This document shows, in pieces, positions 35,311 through 44,723 of a stretch of 64,000 nt of DNA. The number at the start of each line of letters is the position of its first letter. The stretch's first letter is position 1. A model generated the notes under the pieces. That model was not told the DNA's origin and ran no database searches. It saw only the letters and a program-made list of their open reading frames with translations. The position numbers were made by a program, and so were the translations under genes. Source of the stretch: Marinifilum flexuosum (GTDB lineage Bacteria > Bacteroidota > Bacteroidia > Bacteroidales > Marinifilaceae); assembly GCF_003610555.1 (NCBI RefSeq), contig NZ_RAPQ01000009.1:1-64000 (forward strand), written 5' to 3'.

Positions 35311-37155
35311 CTATTTCGTAAGCAATAATTTGGCTTTCGAGAGCTGGGTATCGGTTAGCCCAAATCTATCCGTTAAGGTATAATCCTTTTTAATATCAGG
35401 GATTACACCATGTCCATCGTACATGTTACCATCGGGTTGATAAGAATAGATTCTCGACATTTTCACCTTGATTCTGGAATTTGGCAGGCGTCTGCTTTTC
35501 GAAAAGCCACTACCCCCTCCGGTTGTATTTCCCAGCAAACGCACGTTATCGCCCTGGCGAATCCCTGCTGCAAAAATATCTGATGCACTAAAACAGCCTT
35601 CGTCCACCAACACGATTACCGGCTTATTGTAGTAGTAGATGCCATGCTCCTTTGTAGGACTCACAACCATGTAGTGATATTCTGTGAATTTATCATCGCT
35701 AACCGAACGGACAGGCTTAAAAGATCTTTTGACTTTTTTGATTGCCTTTCTCTCGGCCTTGGTGTATGCCTCATAATTGAAAGGATAGGCATAACGTGCA
35801 GGCAAATAGCCATTTTTAGGATGAATATCCTTTTCTGCATCGATTCGGTAACGCGCCACATTGGTAACTTTTGGCTCTTTAATAAAGTAAGGCAACAAAG
35901 CTTTTAAAGGAGCTCTGCTACCTCCACCATTACCACGGATGTCGATAATCAGGCCATTGGTATTCTTAAATTCCCCCATGGCTTTGTGCAAAGACTCGAT
36001 AAATTCATCCTCATCATCCATATGTTCCTGAAATGCCAAATACCCCAGGTTTCCATCCATAATCTCCTTCTTAAAATGGCTTCTTTCCATAGCCCCCTGA
36101 GGATTGTATTTCTGAAGATCCACCTCTTCTGTGATCTGCTTTTCACCATTACCAAAGCACAATGTGACACTCTTATTGATCTCTTTGCCTGCAAGCTTCA
36201 ACATCAAACCACTAAAAGAAAGATAATCCAAAGCATTGCGCTCAACAAATTTAGATGTGGTTTTGGGTATGAACCTCTCTGCAATATCATAGAACTCCTC
36301 GGTTGGGATTCCATTAACCGAAAGAAGCTGCGGATAGTCTTTATTGTAGAAGGTTTTCTCACCAACATTTACAGCAACAAAGCCTTCCTCTTCTTTTATC
36401 ACCTGAAAAGGAAAAGAGAGCAGTTCCGATTTCTCGGCAAAAATATATCGCATGCTAACCCGGCTGTGTCCATCACCGAAATTGGCCATGAACATTTTTA
36501 GCTGAAGTGCGAAGTCCCTTTTCGAAATACCATCTCTCAAATCCATACGAATCACATCCAGGGCTGTCTTGTAATCGAAGTGACGCAAATCGGCATAGGA
36601 GTAGTTGTTCACAATTTGCCACTCCAGGTGCTCCAGATCATGAATTGCCTCTTCCGCACCAATCCAATCCTCTTGTGCTGGAGCATAACCATCCAACCTG
36701 TGCTGAAGGTATTTCAGGTCAGCCGGAACCACAGAGGAATGCTTTCGTTGAATTCTATTCTCCCCTATCAACTTCTCCATATAACCGGTTGCCAAATCAC
36801 GATTTTCCTTCTTCAGCTCAAAATCTTTGGTAATGATGATTCCATTTTGCTCAAAAGTTACCTTCACGGTCTTGCCACGCTCCATCTTCATATCATCCAT
36901 GATATAATGAAGGTATCGGGTAAAACAAAACTTCCAATCGCTGGGTTCCATATCCTGAGCATACTCAATATACTCACCAACGGGCTTTCCCTCTATACTT
37001 ATCAACTTCACCCAATCCTGCTGATACTCTACATAGGGAAGGTTCTCACGATATTCGACTTTTGGGAAAGGTGTTCGTTTGTCCTTTTTTTCCCTGCCCA
37101 CCACCACCCCAGCAAGCATTAGCAGGGCGATTATTAAAAAACTTAACTTTTTCAT
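35311..37155 (-). CDS. S41 family peptidase (C-terminal-processing protease-like), exported
   Basis: The 614-residue protein has a signal peptide (LSFLIIALLMLAGVVVG). The N-terminal half has a PDZ-like region (NLPYVEYQQDWVKLISIEGKPVGEY). The catalytic S41 core spans about 370-600: NTNGLIIDIRGNGGGSRAP, then DEGCFSASDIFAAGIRQ with the nucleophile Ser, and GGGSGFSKSRRLPNSRIKV. Tail-specific proteases degrade or mature periplasmic proteins; the substrate is unknown. It is transcribed toward the radical SAM gene, and diverges from the LytS/LytTR pair at 37367. Confidence 0.87.
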   Translation of the reverse strand: MKKLSFLIIALLMLAGVVVGREKKDKRTPFPKVEYRENLPYVEYQQDWVKLISIEGKPVGEYIEYAQDMEPSDWKFCFTRYLHYIMDDMKMERGKTVKVTFEQNGIIITKDFELKKENRDLATGYMEKLIGENRIQRKHSSVVPADLKYLQHRLDGYAPAQEDWIGAEEAIHDLEHLEWQIVNNYSYADLRHFDYKTALDVIRMDLRDGISKRDFALQLKMFMANFGDGHSRVSMRYIFAEKSELLSFPFQVIKEEEGFVAVNVGEKTFYNKDYPQLLSVNGIPTEEFYDIAERFIPKTTSKFVERNALDYLSFSGLMLKLAGKEINKSVTLCFGNGEKQITEEVDLQKYNPQGAMERSHFKKEIMDGNLGYLAFQEHMDDEDEFIESLHKAMGEFKNTNGLIIDIRGNGGGSRAPLKALLPYFIKEPKVTNVARYRIDAEKDIHPKNGYLPARYAYPFNYEAYTKAERKAIKKVKRSFKPVRSVSDDKFTEYHYMVVSPTKEHGIYYYNKPVIVLVDEGCFSASDIFAAGIRQGDNVRLLGNTTGGGSGFSKSRRLPNSRIKVKMSRIYSYQPDGNMYDGHGVIPDIKKDYTLTDRFGLTDTQLSKAKLLLTK

Positions 37156-37366
37156 TCATATCAATTTTAATACTCTCGCCTTGCTGACCACACAAAGCTT
37201 AAGCTGATTTCTAATTTTCATTTCTTTCGAGCGAATATATTGGAGCAGTCATGGAAAGAAAAACCAAATCGACGTAGGGCAGTTCTCAATCGATTTGACG
37301 AGAGAGTTCATCGACTTGTTTTGAATCAAATTATCTACTTTTACTTTCGAACCAATTCAAGTAAAA

Positions 37367-38419
37367 ATGATCACTTACCAGAAGTTTTTGGAACACTTAA
37401 AACACCCGAAAATCAAAAATCGCATTCGGATATTTTTTCATAGTCTTTATATATTGGCCTTCCTGTTTATATATGTTCCCGCTTTTAATATCAATTGGCC
37501 TCTGGAATTCCCGGACTTCTTTTACCGCGATGTATTTGAATATGGGTTGACAAGTTTATTCGTTTACATCCTCTACTTTTGTAAGGGGAAATGGGAACTG
37601 AATAAAAAACACCATTTACTAGCTGGAATAATAAGTATCATGCTTATTTCTCTTATCTCGATAGCGTATTTTAAGAATTCTCAAGCACATCTGTCAGGCC
37701 CTACATTTACATCGATATTTGATGACATGATGCAATACATTGGTTTTGGAGGTGTACTCTTCCTTACGTTCCTTGCAATTGATCATCTCGACTATATTTT
37801 CACAAGCAGATATTACAAAGTAAAAGAGGCACTGGATGCAACACGCAACCAATTGCTTCGTCAACAGTTTCATCCCCATTTTCTTTTCAATGCTTTGAAT
37901 TCGGTGTACAGCATGTCACTGAACAATCACCCCTCTACTCCAGATACCATCTTGAAACTATCGGGAATGATGCGCTACCTTACCGACGAAGTAAATATTA
38001 GCAGAATCCCGATTGATAGGGAGCTTAAATTCTTAAAAGAATACATTGCCATTGAGAAAATCAGGTTTGGAGAAAAAGCGAATATCATTTTCGAGATTGA
38101 AGGAGAAAGCAAAGGGAAATTCATAGAGCCTTTACTGCTAATTCCTTTGGTTGAAAATGCATTTAAACATGGCTTTTATACCAACAACACATCAGCCTTT
38201 GTCCACATTAACTTGAAACTTGAAGATAAGGTGATGAAGTTTACGGTTCAAAACAGTATATTGACCAGCAAGCCGGAAAAATATGAAGAAAGAGAAGGCA
38301 AAGGGCTTGACAACTTAAAAAACAGGCTACAGTTGAGCTATCCTAAGACTTCTAAACTATCGCTAACAGAACAAAACAAGATTTACCTGGCAGAACTGGA
38401 ACTTAAATTGGAGGTATGA
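37367..38419 (+). CDS. LytS-type sensor histidine kinase
   Basis: The 350-residue inner-membrane kinase has four hydrophobic helices in about 18-145. The His_kinase domain carries the H-box QQFHPHFLFNALNSV (His169 and His171 region), and the HATPase domain shows LLLIPLVENAFKHG. The C-terminal glycine box is present (EGKGLDNLKNRL). It signals with the LytTR regulator encoded 95 bases downstream. The signal is unknown. Divergent from an S41 peptidase, as is the second LytS pair's neighbour. Confidence 0.9.
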   Translation: MITYQKFLEHLKHPKIKNRIRIFFHSLYILAFLFIYVPAFNINWPLEFPDFFYRDVFEYGLTSLFVYILYFCKGKWELNKKHHLLAGIISIMLISLISIAYFKNSQAHLSGPTFTSIFDDMMQYIGFGGVLFLTFLAIDHLDYIFTSRYYKVKEALDATRNQLLRQQFHPHFLFNALNSVYSMSLNNHPSTPDTILKLSGMMRYLTDEVNISRIPIDRELKFLKEYIAIEKIRFGEKANIIFEIEGESKGKFIEPLLLIPLVENAFKHGFYTNNTSAFVHINLKLEDKVMKFTVQNSILTSKPEKYEEREGKGLDNLKNRLQLSYPKTSKLSLTEQNKIYLAELELKLEV

Positions 38420-38514
38420 AACGTCCATGATTAAATCATTATTAACTCACATATGGTAATGGTTATTTAATCATGGTAAGTTCCATCTGACAACTATAAG
38501 AAAATTATATACGG

Positions 38515-39219
38515 ATGAAAAGCTATACAACAATCATTATAGACGACGAACAACTGGCTATTGATGTTATAAAAAACTACCTGGCCAGGTATCCACAGTT
38601 CAAACTATTGGCGTGTTTTACAAATCCTGAGGAGGCATTTGCCTACCTGAATTCGCATAAGGTAGATTTGGCATTTACCGATATTGCCATGCCTAACATT
38701 TCAGGAACCGAACTGGTGAAGCTGACAACATCAAATACAAAATTTGTGATGGTCACCTCCTATTCCGATTATGCCATTGAGAGCTTTGAGCTGGATGTGA
38801 TAGACTACCTGCTAAAGCCTGTTCCCTTCGATCGGTTTGCAAAAACCATCGACCGTTTCCTGAGCCTGGACTTAGAGACTACAGAGACAAATAAAACCAC
38901 CTCTCCTTCCTTTTTCATTAAAGAGGGAGATGAATATGTAAAAGTTTGGGTGAAAGACATCGACTACATTGAAGGCATGAAAGATTATGCCAAGATCTAT
39001 TGTGGAAAGAATTACTACCTGGCACTTAAAACCTTAAAATCATTGGAAGAAACATTAGCTCCTTATGGTTTCATGCGTGTACATAAATCTCACATCGTGC
39101 CACTCGAGAAGATTACCCAATTCAATGGTCGGGTGATTCTTATCAATACGAATCAAATTCCTGTTGGATCGAGCTACCGGGAAGCCTTAAAAATTTACCT
39201 GGAAAATAAACGCTTATAA
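38515..39219 (+). CDS. LytTR-family response regulator
   Basis: The 234-residue regulator has a receiver domain: DDEQLAID near 10, phosphoacceptor Asp56 in FTDIAMPN, and Lys in LLKPVPFDRF near 103. The LytTR DNA-binding domain covers about 130-234, with YIEGMKDYAKIY near 150 and MRVHKSHIVPLEKI near 190. It is paired with the LytS-type kinase just upstream. LytTR proteins bind direct repeats near target promoters; the neighbouring S41 peptidase is an obvious candidate target. Confidence 0.93.
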   Translation: MKSYTTIIIDDEQLAIDVIKNYLARYPQFKLLACFTNPEEAFAYLNSHKVDLAFTDIAMPNISGTELVKLTTSNTKFVMVTSYSDYAIESFELDVIDYLLKPVPFDRFAKTIDRFLSLDLETTETNKTTSPSFFIKEGDEYVKVWVKDIDYIEGMKDYAKIYCGKNYYLALKTLKSLEETLAPYGFMRVHKSHIVPLEKITQFNGRVILINTNQIPVGSSYREALKIYLENKRL

Positions 39220-39225
39220 CAAAAA

Positions 39226-39252
39226 AAGAGAGGTATGTTCGCACCTCTCTTA
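39226..39252. terminator. Bidirectional terminator
   Basis: AAGAGAGGT (39226-39234) pairs with ACCTCTCTT (39243-39251), with an A run before and a T-rich run after. It sits between convergent LytTR and acyltransferase genes. Confidence 0.82.
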
Positions 39253-39272
39253 ATTGATAATTATAATTTATA

Positions 39273-40184
39273 TCAGTCTGCCATTAAAACGGATAATGCG
39301 ATACAGTAGAATTTCGACTTTTCGCTCTCGCTCCTCGACATTACTACAACAGGTTTCGTTGTTCCTTGAATCAATCCTCCAAGTTCTCCTCCTCCAAACA
39401 ACATCAATCCTTTGTAGAATGAATTACATGCTTCCAAAGATGGGAAAATCAAACAATCTGCTTCTCCATTAATTGGTGTTGGGATTCCCTTGATTTCCAC
39501 CGATGCAGGATCGCAAGCAAGGAATACATCCAATGGTCCATCAACAATACAATCTTTAATCTGACCACGATCAGCCATTTTACAGATAATTGAATCATCC
39601 ACTGACCCCTGGAAAGCAGGATTTGGTTTTTCAGTAGCTGAAATCAAAGCTACTTTTGGTTTCTCAATTCCGAATCGCTTCGCCATCTTTACCGAATAGT
39701 TCACCATTGCAATCTTCTGATTCAAATCAGGATAAGGTAAAACTGCTGTATCAGATACAAATAGAAGCTTGTCATACTTTGGTAAATCAAGAGCACAAAC
39801 ATAGCTCATCACGGCTTTTGGAGGCAATAAGCCCTTTTCTTTGTTTAAAACTGCTTTAAGGAATTTATCTGTTCCTACCAAACCTTTCATTACAACATCC
39901 GCCTCATCTTCTCGAGCCATACGTACAGCCTCTGTTGTTGCTTCAACATCATTTGGAATATGAACAATGGTAAAGATTTCTGGATTGATTCCTTCCGCTT
40001 CAGCCTTTGAACGAATTTCCTTCTCATCACCAATCATTACAGCTTCTACAAAACCTTCGTTAATGGCTTTTGCAATAGCTCCAATAGTGTTTGGATCCTG
40101 TGCGTAAGCAACAGCAATTTTCTTTTTCTTTCCGCTTTCGCGAAGATGGTCGACCATTTGGTCAAGGGAACGAATTGGGGACAT
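39273..40184 (-). CDS. Phosphate acyltransferase, PTA/PTB family (paralogue 1)
   Basis: The 303-residue enzyme belongs to the phosphate acetyl/butyryltransferase family, which swaps CoA for phosphate on acyl-CoA. Conserved blocks include VAYAQDPNTIGAIAKA, MKGLVGTDKFLKAVLNK, SYVCALDLPKYDKLLFVSD, and KMADRGQIKDCIVDGPLDV. The tail carries GGLIQGTTKPVVVMSR. It is about 45-50% identical by eye to the next protein upstream, so the two are tandem paralogues. No butyrate kinase is adjacent. Acyl preference (butyryl, isobutyryl, propionyl) is unknown. Confidence 0.87.
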   Translation of the reverse strand: MSPIRSLDQMVDHLRESGKKKKIAVAYAQDPNTIGAIAKAINEGFVEAVMIGDEKEIRSKAEAEGINPEIFTIVHIPNDVEATTEAVRMAREDEADVVMKGLVGTDKFLKAVLNKEKGLLPPKAVMSYVCALDLPKYDKLLFVSDTAVLPYPDLNQKIAMVNYSVKMAKRFGIEKPKVALISATEKPNPAFQGSVDDSIICKMADRGQIKDCIVDGPLDVFLACDPASVEIKGIPTPINGEADCLIFPSLEACNSFYKGLMLFGGGELGGLIQGTTKPVVVMSRSESEKSKFYCIALSVLMAD

Positions 40185-40205
40185 ATATTTTAAGTTTATA
40201 TAATT

Positions 40206-40229
40206 AGAGACGTACGGTCGTACGTCTCT
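40206..40229. repeat. Palindrome with GTAC core between the acyltransferase genes
   Basis: AGAGACGTACG (40206-40216) and its reverse complement (40219-40229) surround GT. The outer arms read TAGAGAC/GTCTCTA, recalling GTAG-GAC REP-like palindromes such as 35234-35261. It lies in the 57-base spacer between the paralogues. Confidence 0.72.
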
Positions 40230-40241
40230 ACATGAAATATA

Positions 40242-41147
40242 TTATTTTGAAGCAACTAAAGCTGCTAAAGCAATCGAATATAATTTTGTAAGAACACTAT
40301 CTCCACGAGATGAAAGAATAGCTGGACATTTTGCACCAACTACAAATGCACCAAGTTCAGCTTTAGCTAATTTGGTATTTGTTTTGTAGAAAACATTACC
40401 CGATTCGATATTTGGGAACACCAAACAGTCAGCATCACCAGCAACTTTCGATTCTAACTTCTTAATCTCTACTGATTCCTTATCGATAGCAACATCAATT
40501 GCCAAAGGTCCATCAACATAAGCATTTTTAATCTGACCTCGATCAGCCATTTTAGAGATAATTGTCGCATCAACACAAGCTTCCATTTTTGGTAAAACTT
40601 GCTCCGAAGCAGCAACCAATGCAACTTTTGGAGTATCGATACCTAAAGCTCTTGCTACATTGATTACGTAGTTTGTTAAAGCAACTTTTTGGTTTAGATC
40701 TGGCTGAGGAATAACAGCAACATCACTACACACCAATAGTTTGTGATAGTTTGGATTCTCCATTACTGTAACATGACTCAAAACAGCTTTTGGAGGCATC
40801 AATCCAGTTTCTTTGTTCAAGATTGCTTTCATGTACTTATCGGTACTTACCAATCCTTTCATAATCATATCACCTTCACCATTGCGAATCAACTCAACTG
40901 CTTTTTGAGCAGCTTTTATTTCAACTGGCTCATGCACTACAGTGAATTTAGTAACATCAATATTGTGCTCAGCACAAGTCTTCTTAATGGTTTCCTCATC
41001 ACCTACTAATGTAGCATCAACAATGCCTTTCTCTACAGCATTGTTTACAGCTTCAATTGTATGAGCATCGTTAGCATAAGCAGCTACCAAACGCTTTTTC
41101 TCGTTACTTTTCAGAACGTCAATGATTTGCTCCAAACGTGTAATCAT
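40242..41147 (-). CDS. Phosphate acyltransferase, PTA/PTB family (paralogue 2)
   Basis: The 301-residue enzyme is a second family member, transcribed before paralogue 1. Key blocks are AAYANDAHTIEAVNNA, MKGLVSTDKYMKAILNK, SHVTVMENPNYHKLLVCSD, KMADRGQIKNAYVDGPLAID, and ELGAFVVGAKCPAILSSRGD. In the CoA and phosphate-binding positions it matches the paralogue, so both are probably active. In fermentative Bacteroidota such genes sit with butyrate kinase for butyrate formation, but here only acetate kinase is nearby. The substrate is uncertain. Confidence 0.87.
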   Translation of the reverse strand: MITRLEQIIDVLKSNEKKRLVAAYANDAHTIEAVNNAVEKGIVDATLVGDEETIKKTCAEHNIDVTKFTVVHEPVEIKAAQKAVELIRNGEGDMIMKGLVSTDKYMKAILNKETGLMPPKAVLSHVTVMENPNYHKLLVCSDVAVIPQPDLNQKVALTNYVINVARALGIDTPKVALVAASEQVLPKMEACVDATIISKMADRGQIKNAYVDGPLAIDVAIDKESVEIKKLESKVAGDADCLVFPNIESGNVFYKTNTKLAKAELGAFVVGAKCPAILSSRGDSVLTKLYSIALAALVASK

Positions 41148-41365
41148 CTTCTTTATCTATTTTAGTGTTTGTTTTTCGGAATTAATCCCGTTTGATTTAG
41201 TTGTAAGGCAAAAATATGAAATAATTACGAATCATATCTAATACTACAAATAAAACTTACGATTAATTACAAATATTAGAATTATTCTAACAATGTGAAA
41301 TTTCAATAACAGAAAGCAATGAGCAATTAGAAACGTTCAAATATTGAGCGCAACTGATAACTGAT

Positions 41366-44300
41366 TTAGTCTTGCTTAAGCGGAATAGAAAAATAGAAGG
41401 ATGTACCTTTTCCTTTGACACTGCTAACCCGAATTTGTCCACCATTCAATTCAACAAACTCCTTACTCAACATCAGTCCGAAACCAGTTCCTGTTTCATT
41501 GGCAGTTCCTTCGCTAGTAACCATTTTATCAATTTTAAACAGGTTTTTAACTTGCGTTTCTGTCATTCCGACACCTTCGTCCTTCACCTGAACAATGGCA
41601 AAATTTTCTTTCTTAATCGCTCTTAGTAAAATGTTTTGGTTGGCGTGAGAGAACTTAATTGCATTCGACATCAGGTTTCTGATAACAGTATCTACCATGG
41701 ACTTGTCAGCATTTACTTGCAAGCTCTTAAAATCTCCCTCTACATGAATATCCTTTAGCGAAGCCTGACTCTTATGAAGCTCTAGGTTTGTTTGCAATAC
41801 CTCGGCCAGATCGAACTCTACTCTATTAAGTTTGAACTTCCCTTTCTGAACATTTGCCCATTCCAATAAACTTTCCAAAAGCTTGAAGGTATCATCTGAA
41901 CTTTTGTAGATCATCTCGGTAAGCTCTTTTTTCTCCTCTTCCGATAACATATCTTCATCGCGTATCAGCATTTTAGAAAATCCACGAATGGCATTAAATG
42001 GATTTCTTAAGTCATGACCTATAATTGACAAGAATCTATCTTTTGCCTTATTGGCCAATAGTAGACTCTGATTGGCATCTTGAAGCTGAACAGTACGTTC
42101 GGAAACTATTTTCTCCAACTCTATCATATGCTGCTGCGCTCTTCGTTTACTGTATTGACTTGACATATACACAATCAATAGAATTAGAACCAATTCGGTA
42201 AGAATGGTGTACCAACGTAAATACCAAACCTGGTTTACTCGCAGAGGAATAATCCTATTTTCGCTCCAGGAGTAGTTTCCTTCATGTTTACAGCGAATAC
42301 AAATCTCATAACCACCAGGTTCTAAACCTGATACAATCACTTGATTTTTGTCAGATAGGGCTTTCCAATCCTTTATTTTATCTTTTCCTCTCATCACACA
42401 ATATTGAAACTGATTTTGCTTTTGAGGATAGATAATAGCTGTTACATCCATTAATAACATTGAGCCTTTAGTTACTTCAAGAGAACTATTCGGTTGAATA
42501 AACCAAGACTCTTCCTTAGCGATATGCACAATTGGTTTGGGTGTATTGGGAATCGTATCTGTAATGTGTGCAAAAGCCAAACCATTGGACGTACCAACCC
42601 AAAGAAACCCCTTATCGTCGATTAATAGATTTCCAACAGTAAAAGTTTTTGATGGTAAACCTTGGTCAGGAGTAAATAAGGAGATCTCTTCTTTGCGTTT
42701 TCGAATTATTCCATGACTAGTAGTAAGCCATATTGCATTATACTGGTCGATTACCACTGCATTAATTTCGCTATTAGTATAATCACCAAGATTAACTTGA
42801 TTAATATTAGAATCAAAATATTTAAATAGTCCTGAAGAACTACCGATGTATAATGTATCCTTCACCGACCACATGTCTCGAATCCAAAAATCCATGTTAC
42901 CAACATCAGGAATATCGATGCTAATATTTTCAAACTTATCTTTATTCCGATTGTATCGATACAAATACGAATGTTGATATTCCCCTCCAACGAACAGCGT
43001 ATTATTTTGATCTATAAAGATATCCTGAACAATTCTTCTTTCGTTAAAATCTTTAAAATAGCTTTTAATTGTACCTTCACTCAAGTTTACCTGGAACAAC
43101 TCCTTGTCTGCCACAACCCAAACAATATCAGCATTGTCAAATTCGATTTCCGATATAGTTTGTGTACTAACTTGTATGGTTTTTAGTAATTCATTTCTTA
43201 AATACAATAAGAGTTGTCCTTGTTCTGTTCCTATTAAAGTATATTCCTCAAATTGCTGAAATACATTCAAAGATCCTTCAAACTCTATGTCGATCACATC
43301 AATATGTTGTTCATCGACAACTTTAAAGAAATGACTTCTTCCAGCACAAATCAATTGACCATCAGGTGACTTTCTTATGCTAGCTACATATTCTGAGTTG
43401 GCAGTGAGAAATTGAGAAGTAAAGAACTTCTTCTCCATAACAATTACCCCTGAATTTGTGGAAACCCATAACTTACCAAAATGATCTTTGTATAAGTCAT
43501 TTACAGTAAAATATGGAAATCCTCCAACAGGATAAAATTTGTGTTCATCATTCAATTCAATTTCAACCAAGCCCTGAAACCATGTTCCTGCAATTACCCT
43601 ATTTTTATTAATCTGTTCAAAGCAAGAAGCAATTATATCCTTCGATATAGTCTCGGTATGAACTACTCTGCCTTTAAAATCGAAAATGATTTTTATGATT
43701 CCCAATGATGTACCCAATAAAAATTCATTGGAACCAATCTTAAAGGAAGAATGAACCAAAAAACCAGGCTGATATGCTGATTTATCAAATGAATTGCTTT
43801 TCTGATTAAAATTGTAAAACCATCCCTTTTGAGAGACAACGATAAGATTGCCATTATCACACTCCAAAAACTGAAAAGATCTGGCATAAGAACTCGTTAA
43901 GTTTTTTTCATCCATATGATACTTCTCAACCGTGCCATTATTTAACCTATACAAATGATTGTAATCTGAAATCCAAACCTGTTGCTTCTTATCCTCAAAA
44001 ACATGCTTGGGGTATTTTGGAGATACAGGATCCAAGTTACATTCGAGTATCAATTCCAAACCATTGGATTCAAAAGAAGGTGTGATCTTGTAAATTGCAT
44101 CATCAGATAATGCTAATAAGTTGCCACTCTGAAGCTTAATTAACTCTTTAAAATAGTTTGATTTACCATCAGGTACTTCGTATAAATAAAAGTTGTCATT
44201 AATCAAAGAATATACGCCAGCATCTGTGGCAAAATAATAGATCCCCAATGAATCTTGAACTGTATATTTAACAAGCTCTTCGTTTAATTTATTCTGCTTA

Positions 44301-44407
44301 TTGTATTCATGGAATCGAAAATCAGTTCTTTGAGCAAAAACCTCACAGAACACCATCATCAATAGTGCTGTAATCAAAAGTTTATAAAAAGGTAGCAGCT
44401 TGGTCAT
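41366..44407 (-). CDS. Reg_prop beta-propeller sensor histidine kinase
   Basis: The 1013-residue sensor has a signal peptide (LLITALLMMVFCEVFAQ), then two seven-bladed propellers built from Reg_prop repeats (about 25-620). It has a YYY-type domain (FQYCVMRGKDKIKDW...SGLEPGGYEICIRCKH) near 680-750 and a transmembrane helix at about 757-775. The kinase part has the H-box FLSIIGHDLRNPF with His798, and the ATPase motifs NLMSNAIKFS, DEGVGMT and GTGFGLML. Unlike typical hybrid PUL regulators it lacks REC and AraC domains, so it needs a separate regulator. The neighbours are acyltransferases and ackA/pta. Confidence 0.9.
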   Translation of the reverse strand: MTKLLPFYKLLITALLMMVFCEVFAQRTDFRFHEYNKQNKLNEELVKYTVQDSLGIYYFATDAGVYSLINDNFYLYEVPDGKSNYFKELIKLQSGNLLALSDDAIYKITPSFESNGLELILECNLDPVSPKYPKHVFEDKKQQVWISDYNHLYRLNNGTVEKYHMDEKNLTSSYARSFQFLECDNGNLIVVSQKGWFYNFNQKSNSFDKSAYQPGFLVHSSFKIGSNEFLLGTSLGIIKIIFDFKGRVVHTETISKDIIASCFEQINKNRVIAGTWFQGLVEIELNDEHKFYPVGGFPYFTVNDLYKDHFGKLWVSTNSGVIVMEKKFFTSQFLTANSEYVASIRKSPDGQLICAGRSHFFKVVDEQHIDVIDIEFEGSLNVFQQFEEYTLIGTEQGQLLLYLRNELLKTIQVSTQTISEIEFDNADIVWVVADKELFQVNLSEGTIKSYFKDFNERRIVQDIFIDQNNTLFVGGEYQHSYLYRYNRNKDKFENISIDIPDVGNMDFWIRDMWSVKDTLYIGSSSGLFKYFDSNINQVNLGDYTNSEINAVVIDQYNAIWLTTSHGIIRKRKEEISLFTPDQGLPSKTFTVGNLLIDDKGFLWVGTSNGLAFAHITDTIPNTPKPIVHIAKEESWFIQPNSSLEVTKGSMLLMDVTAIIYPQKQNQFQYCVMRGKDKIKDWKALSDKNQVIVSGLEPGGYEICIRCKHEGNYSWSENRIIPLRVNQVWYLRWYTILTELVLILLIVYMSSQYSKRRAQQHMIELEKIVSERTVQLQDANQSLLLANKAKDRFLSIIGHDLRNPFNAIRGFSKMLIRDEDMLSEEEKKELTEMIYKSSDDTFKLLESLLEWANVQKGKFKLNRVEFDLAEVLQTNLELHKSQASLKDIHVEGDFKSLQVNADKSMVDTVIRNLMSNAIKFSHANQNILLRAIKKENFAIVQVKDEGVGMTETQVKNLFKIDKMVTSEGTANETGTGFGLMLSKEFVELNGGQIRVSSVKGKGTSFYFSIPLKQD

Positions 44408-44678
44408 ATAGTCATTTTTAAAGAATCCCAGCCAATTAAGTGTGTCATCAATGCACTAAACGGCAATCCTTCTGATTTGTTACAATAAAATACGGCAAAA
44501 TCGACTATTCATCAAATTAAATATCAACTTCACACGTGATTAAAAGCAATTAATCATGAATCGAACACTTCATCTCATACTTTTTGATTTTCAAAAACAA
44601 TTGATAGGATGAAACTTACTACAAAAAACTTCTCTAAGCTCTGTAAATACTATGCTTTTCAAAGAATGGTATAAAAAA
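44408..44678. other. Spacer between Reg_prop kinase and ackA
   Basis: The stretch has no open frame of note and no strong repeat. It should include the kinase promoter. Confidence 0.45.
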
Positions 44679-44700
44679 AGCCTGGCTATTCACCAGGCTT
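44671..44700 (-). terminator. Intrinsic terminator of pta-ackA operon
   Basis: On the minus strand, AAGCCTGG (44700-44693) pairs with CCAGGCTT (44686-44679) and runs into seven T residues. It lies just downstream of the ackA stop. Confidence 0.9.
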
Positions 44701-44723
44701 CCAAAATATATCTTAAGGATATC

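Noticed and set aside
36580-37122. 180-codon plus-strand frame opposite the S41 peptidase
   Set aside because: It lies inside a clear S41 gene with a signal peptide and motifs; composition is that of an antisense shadow.
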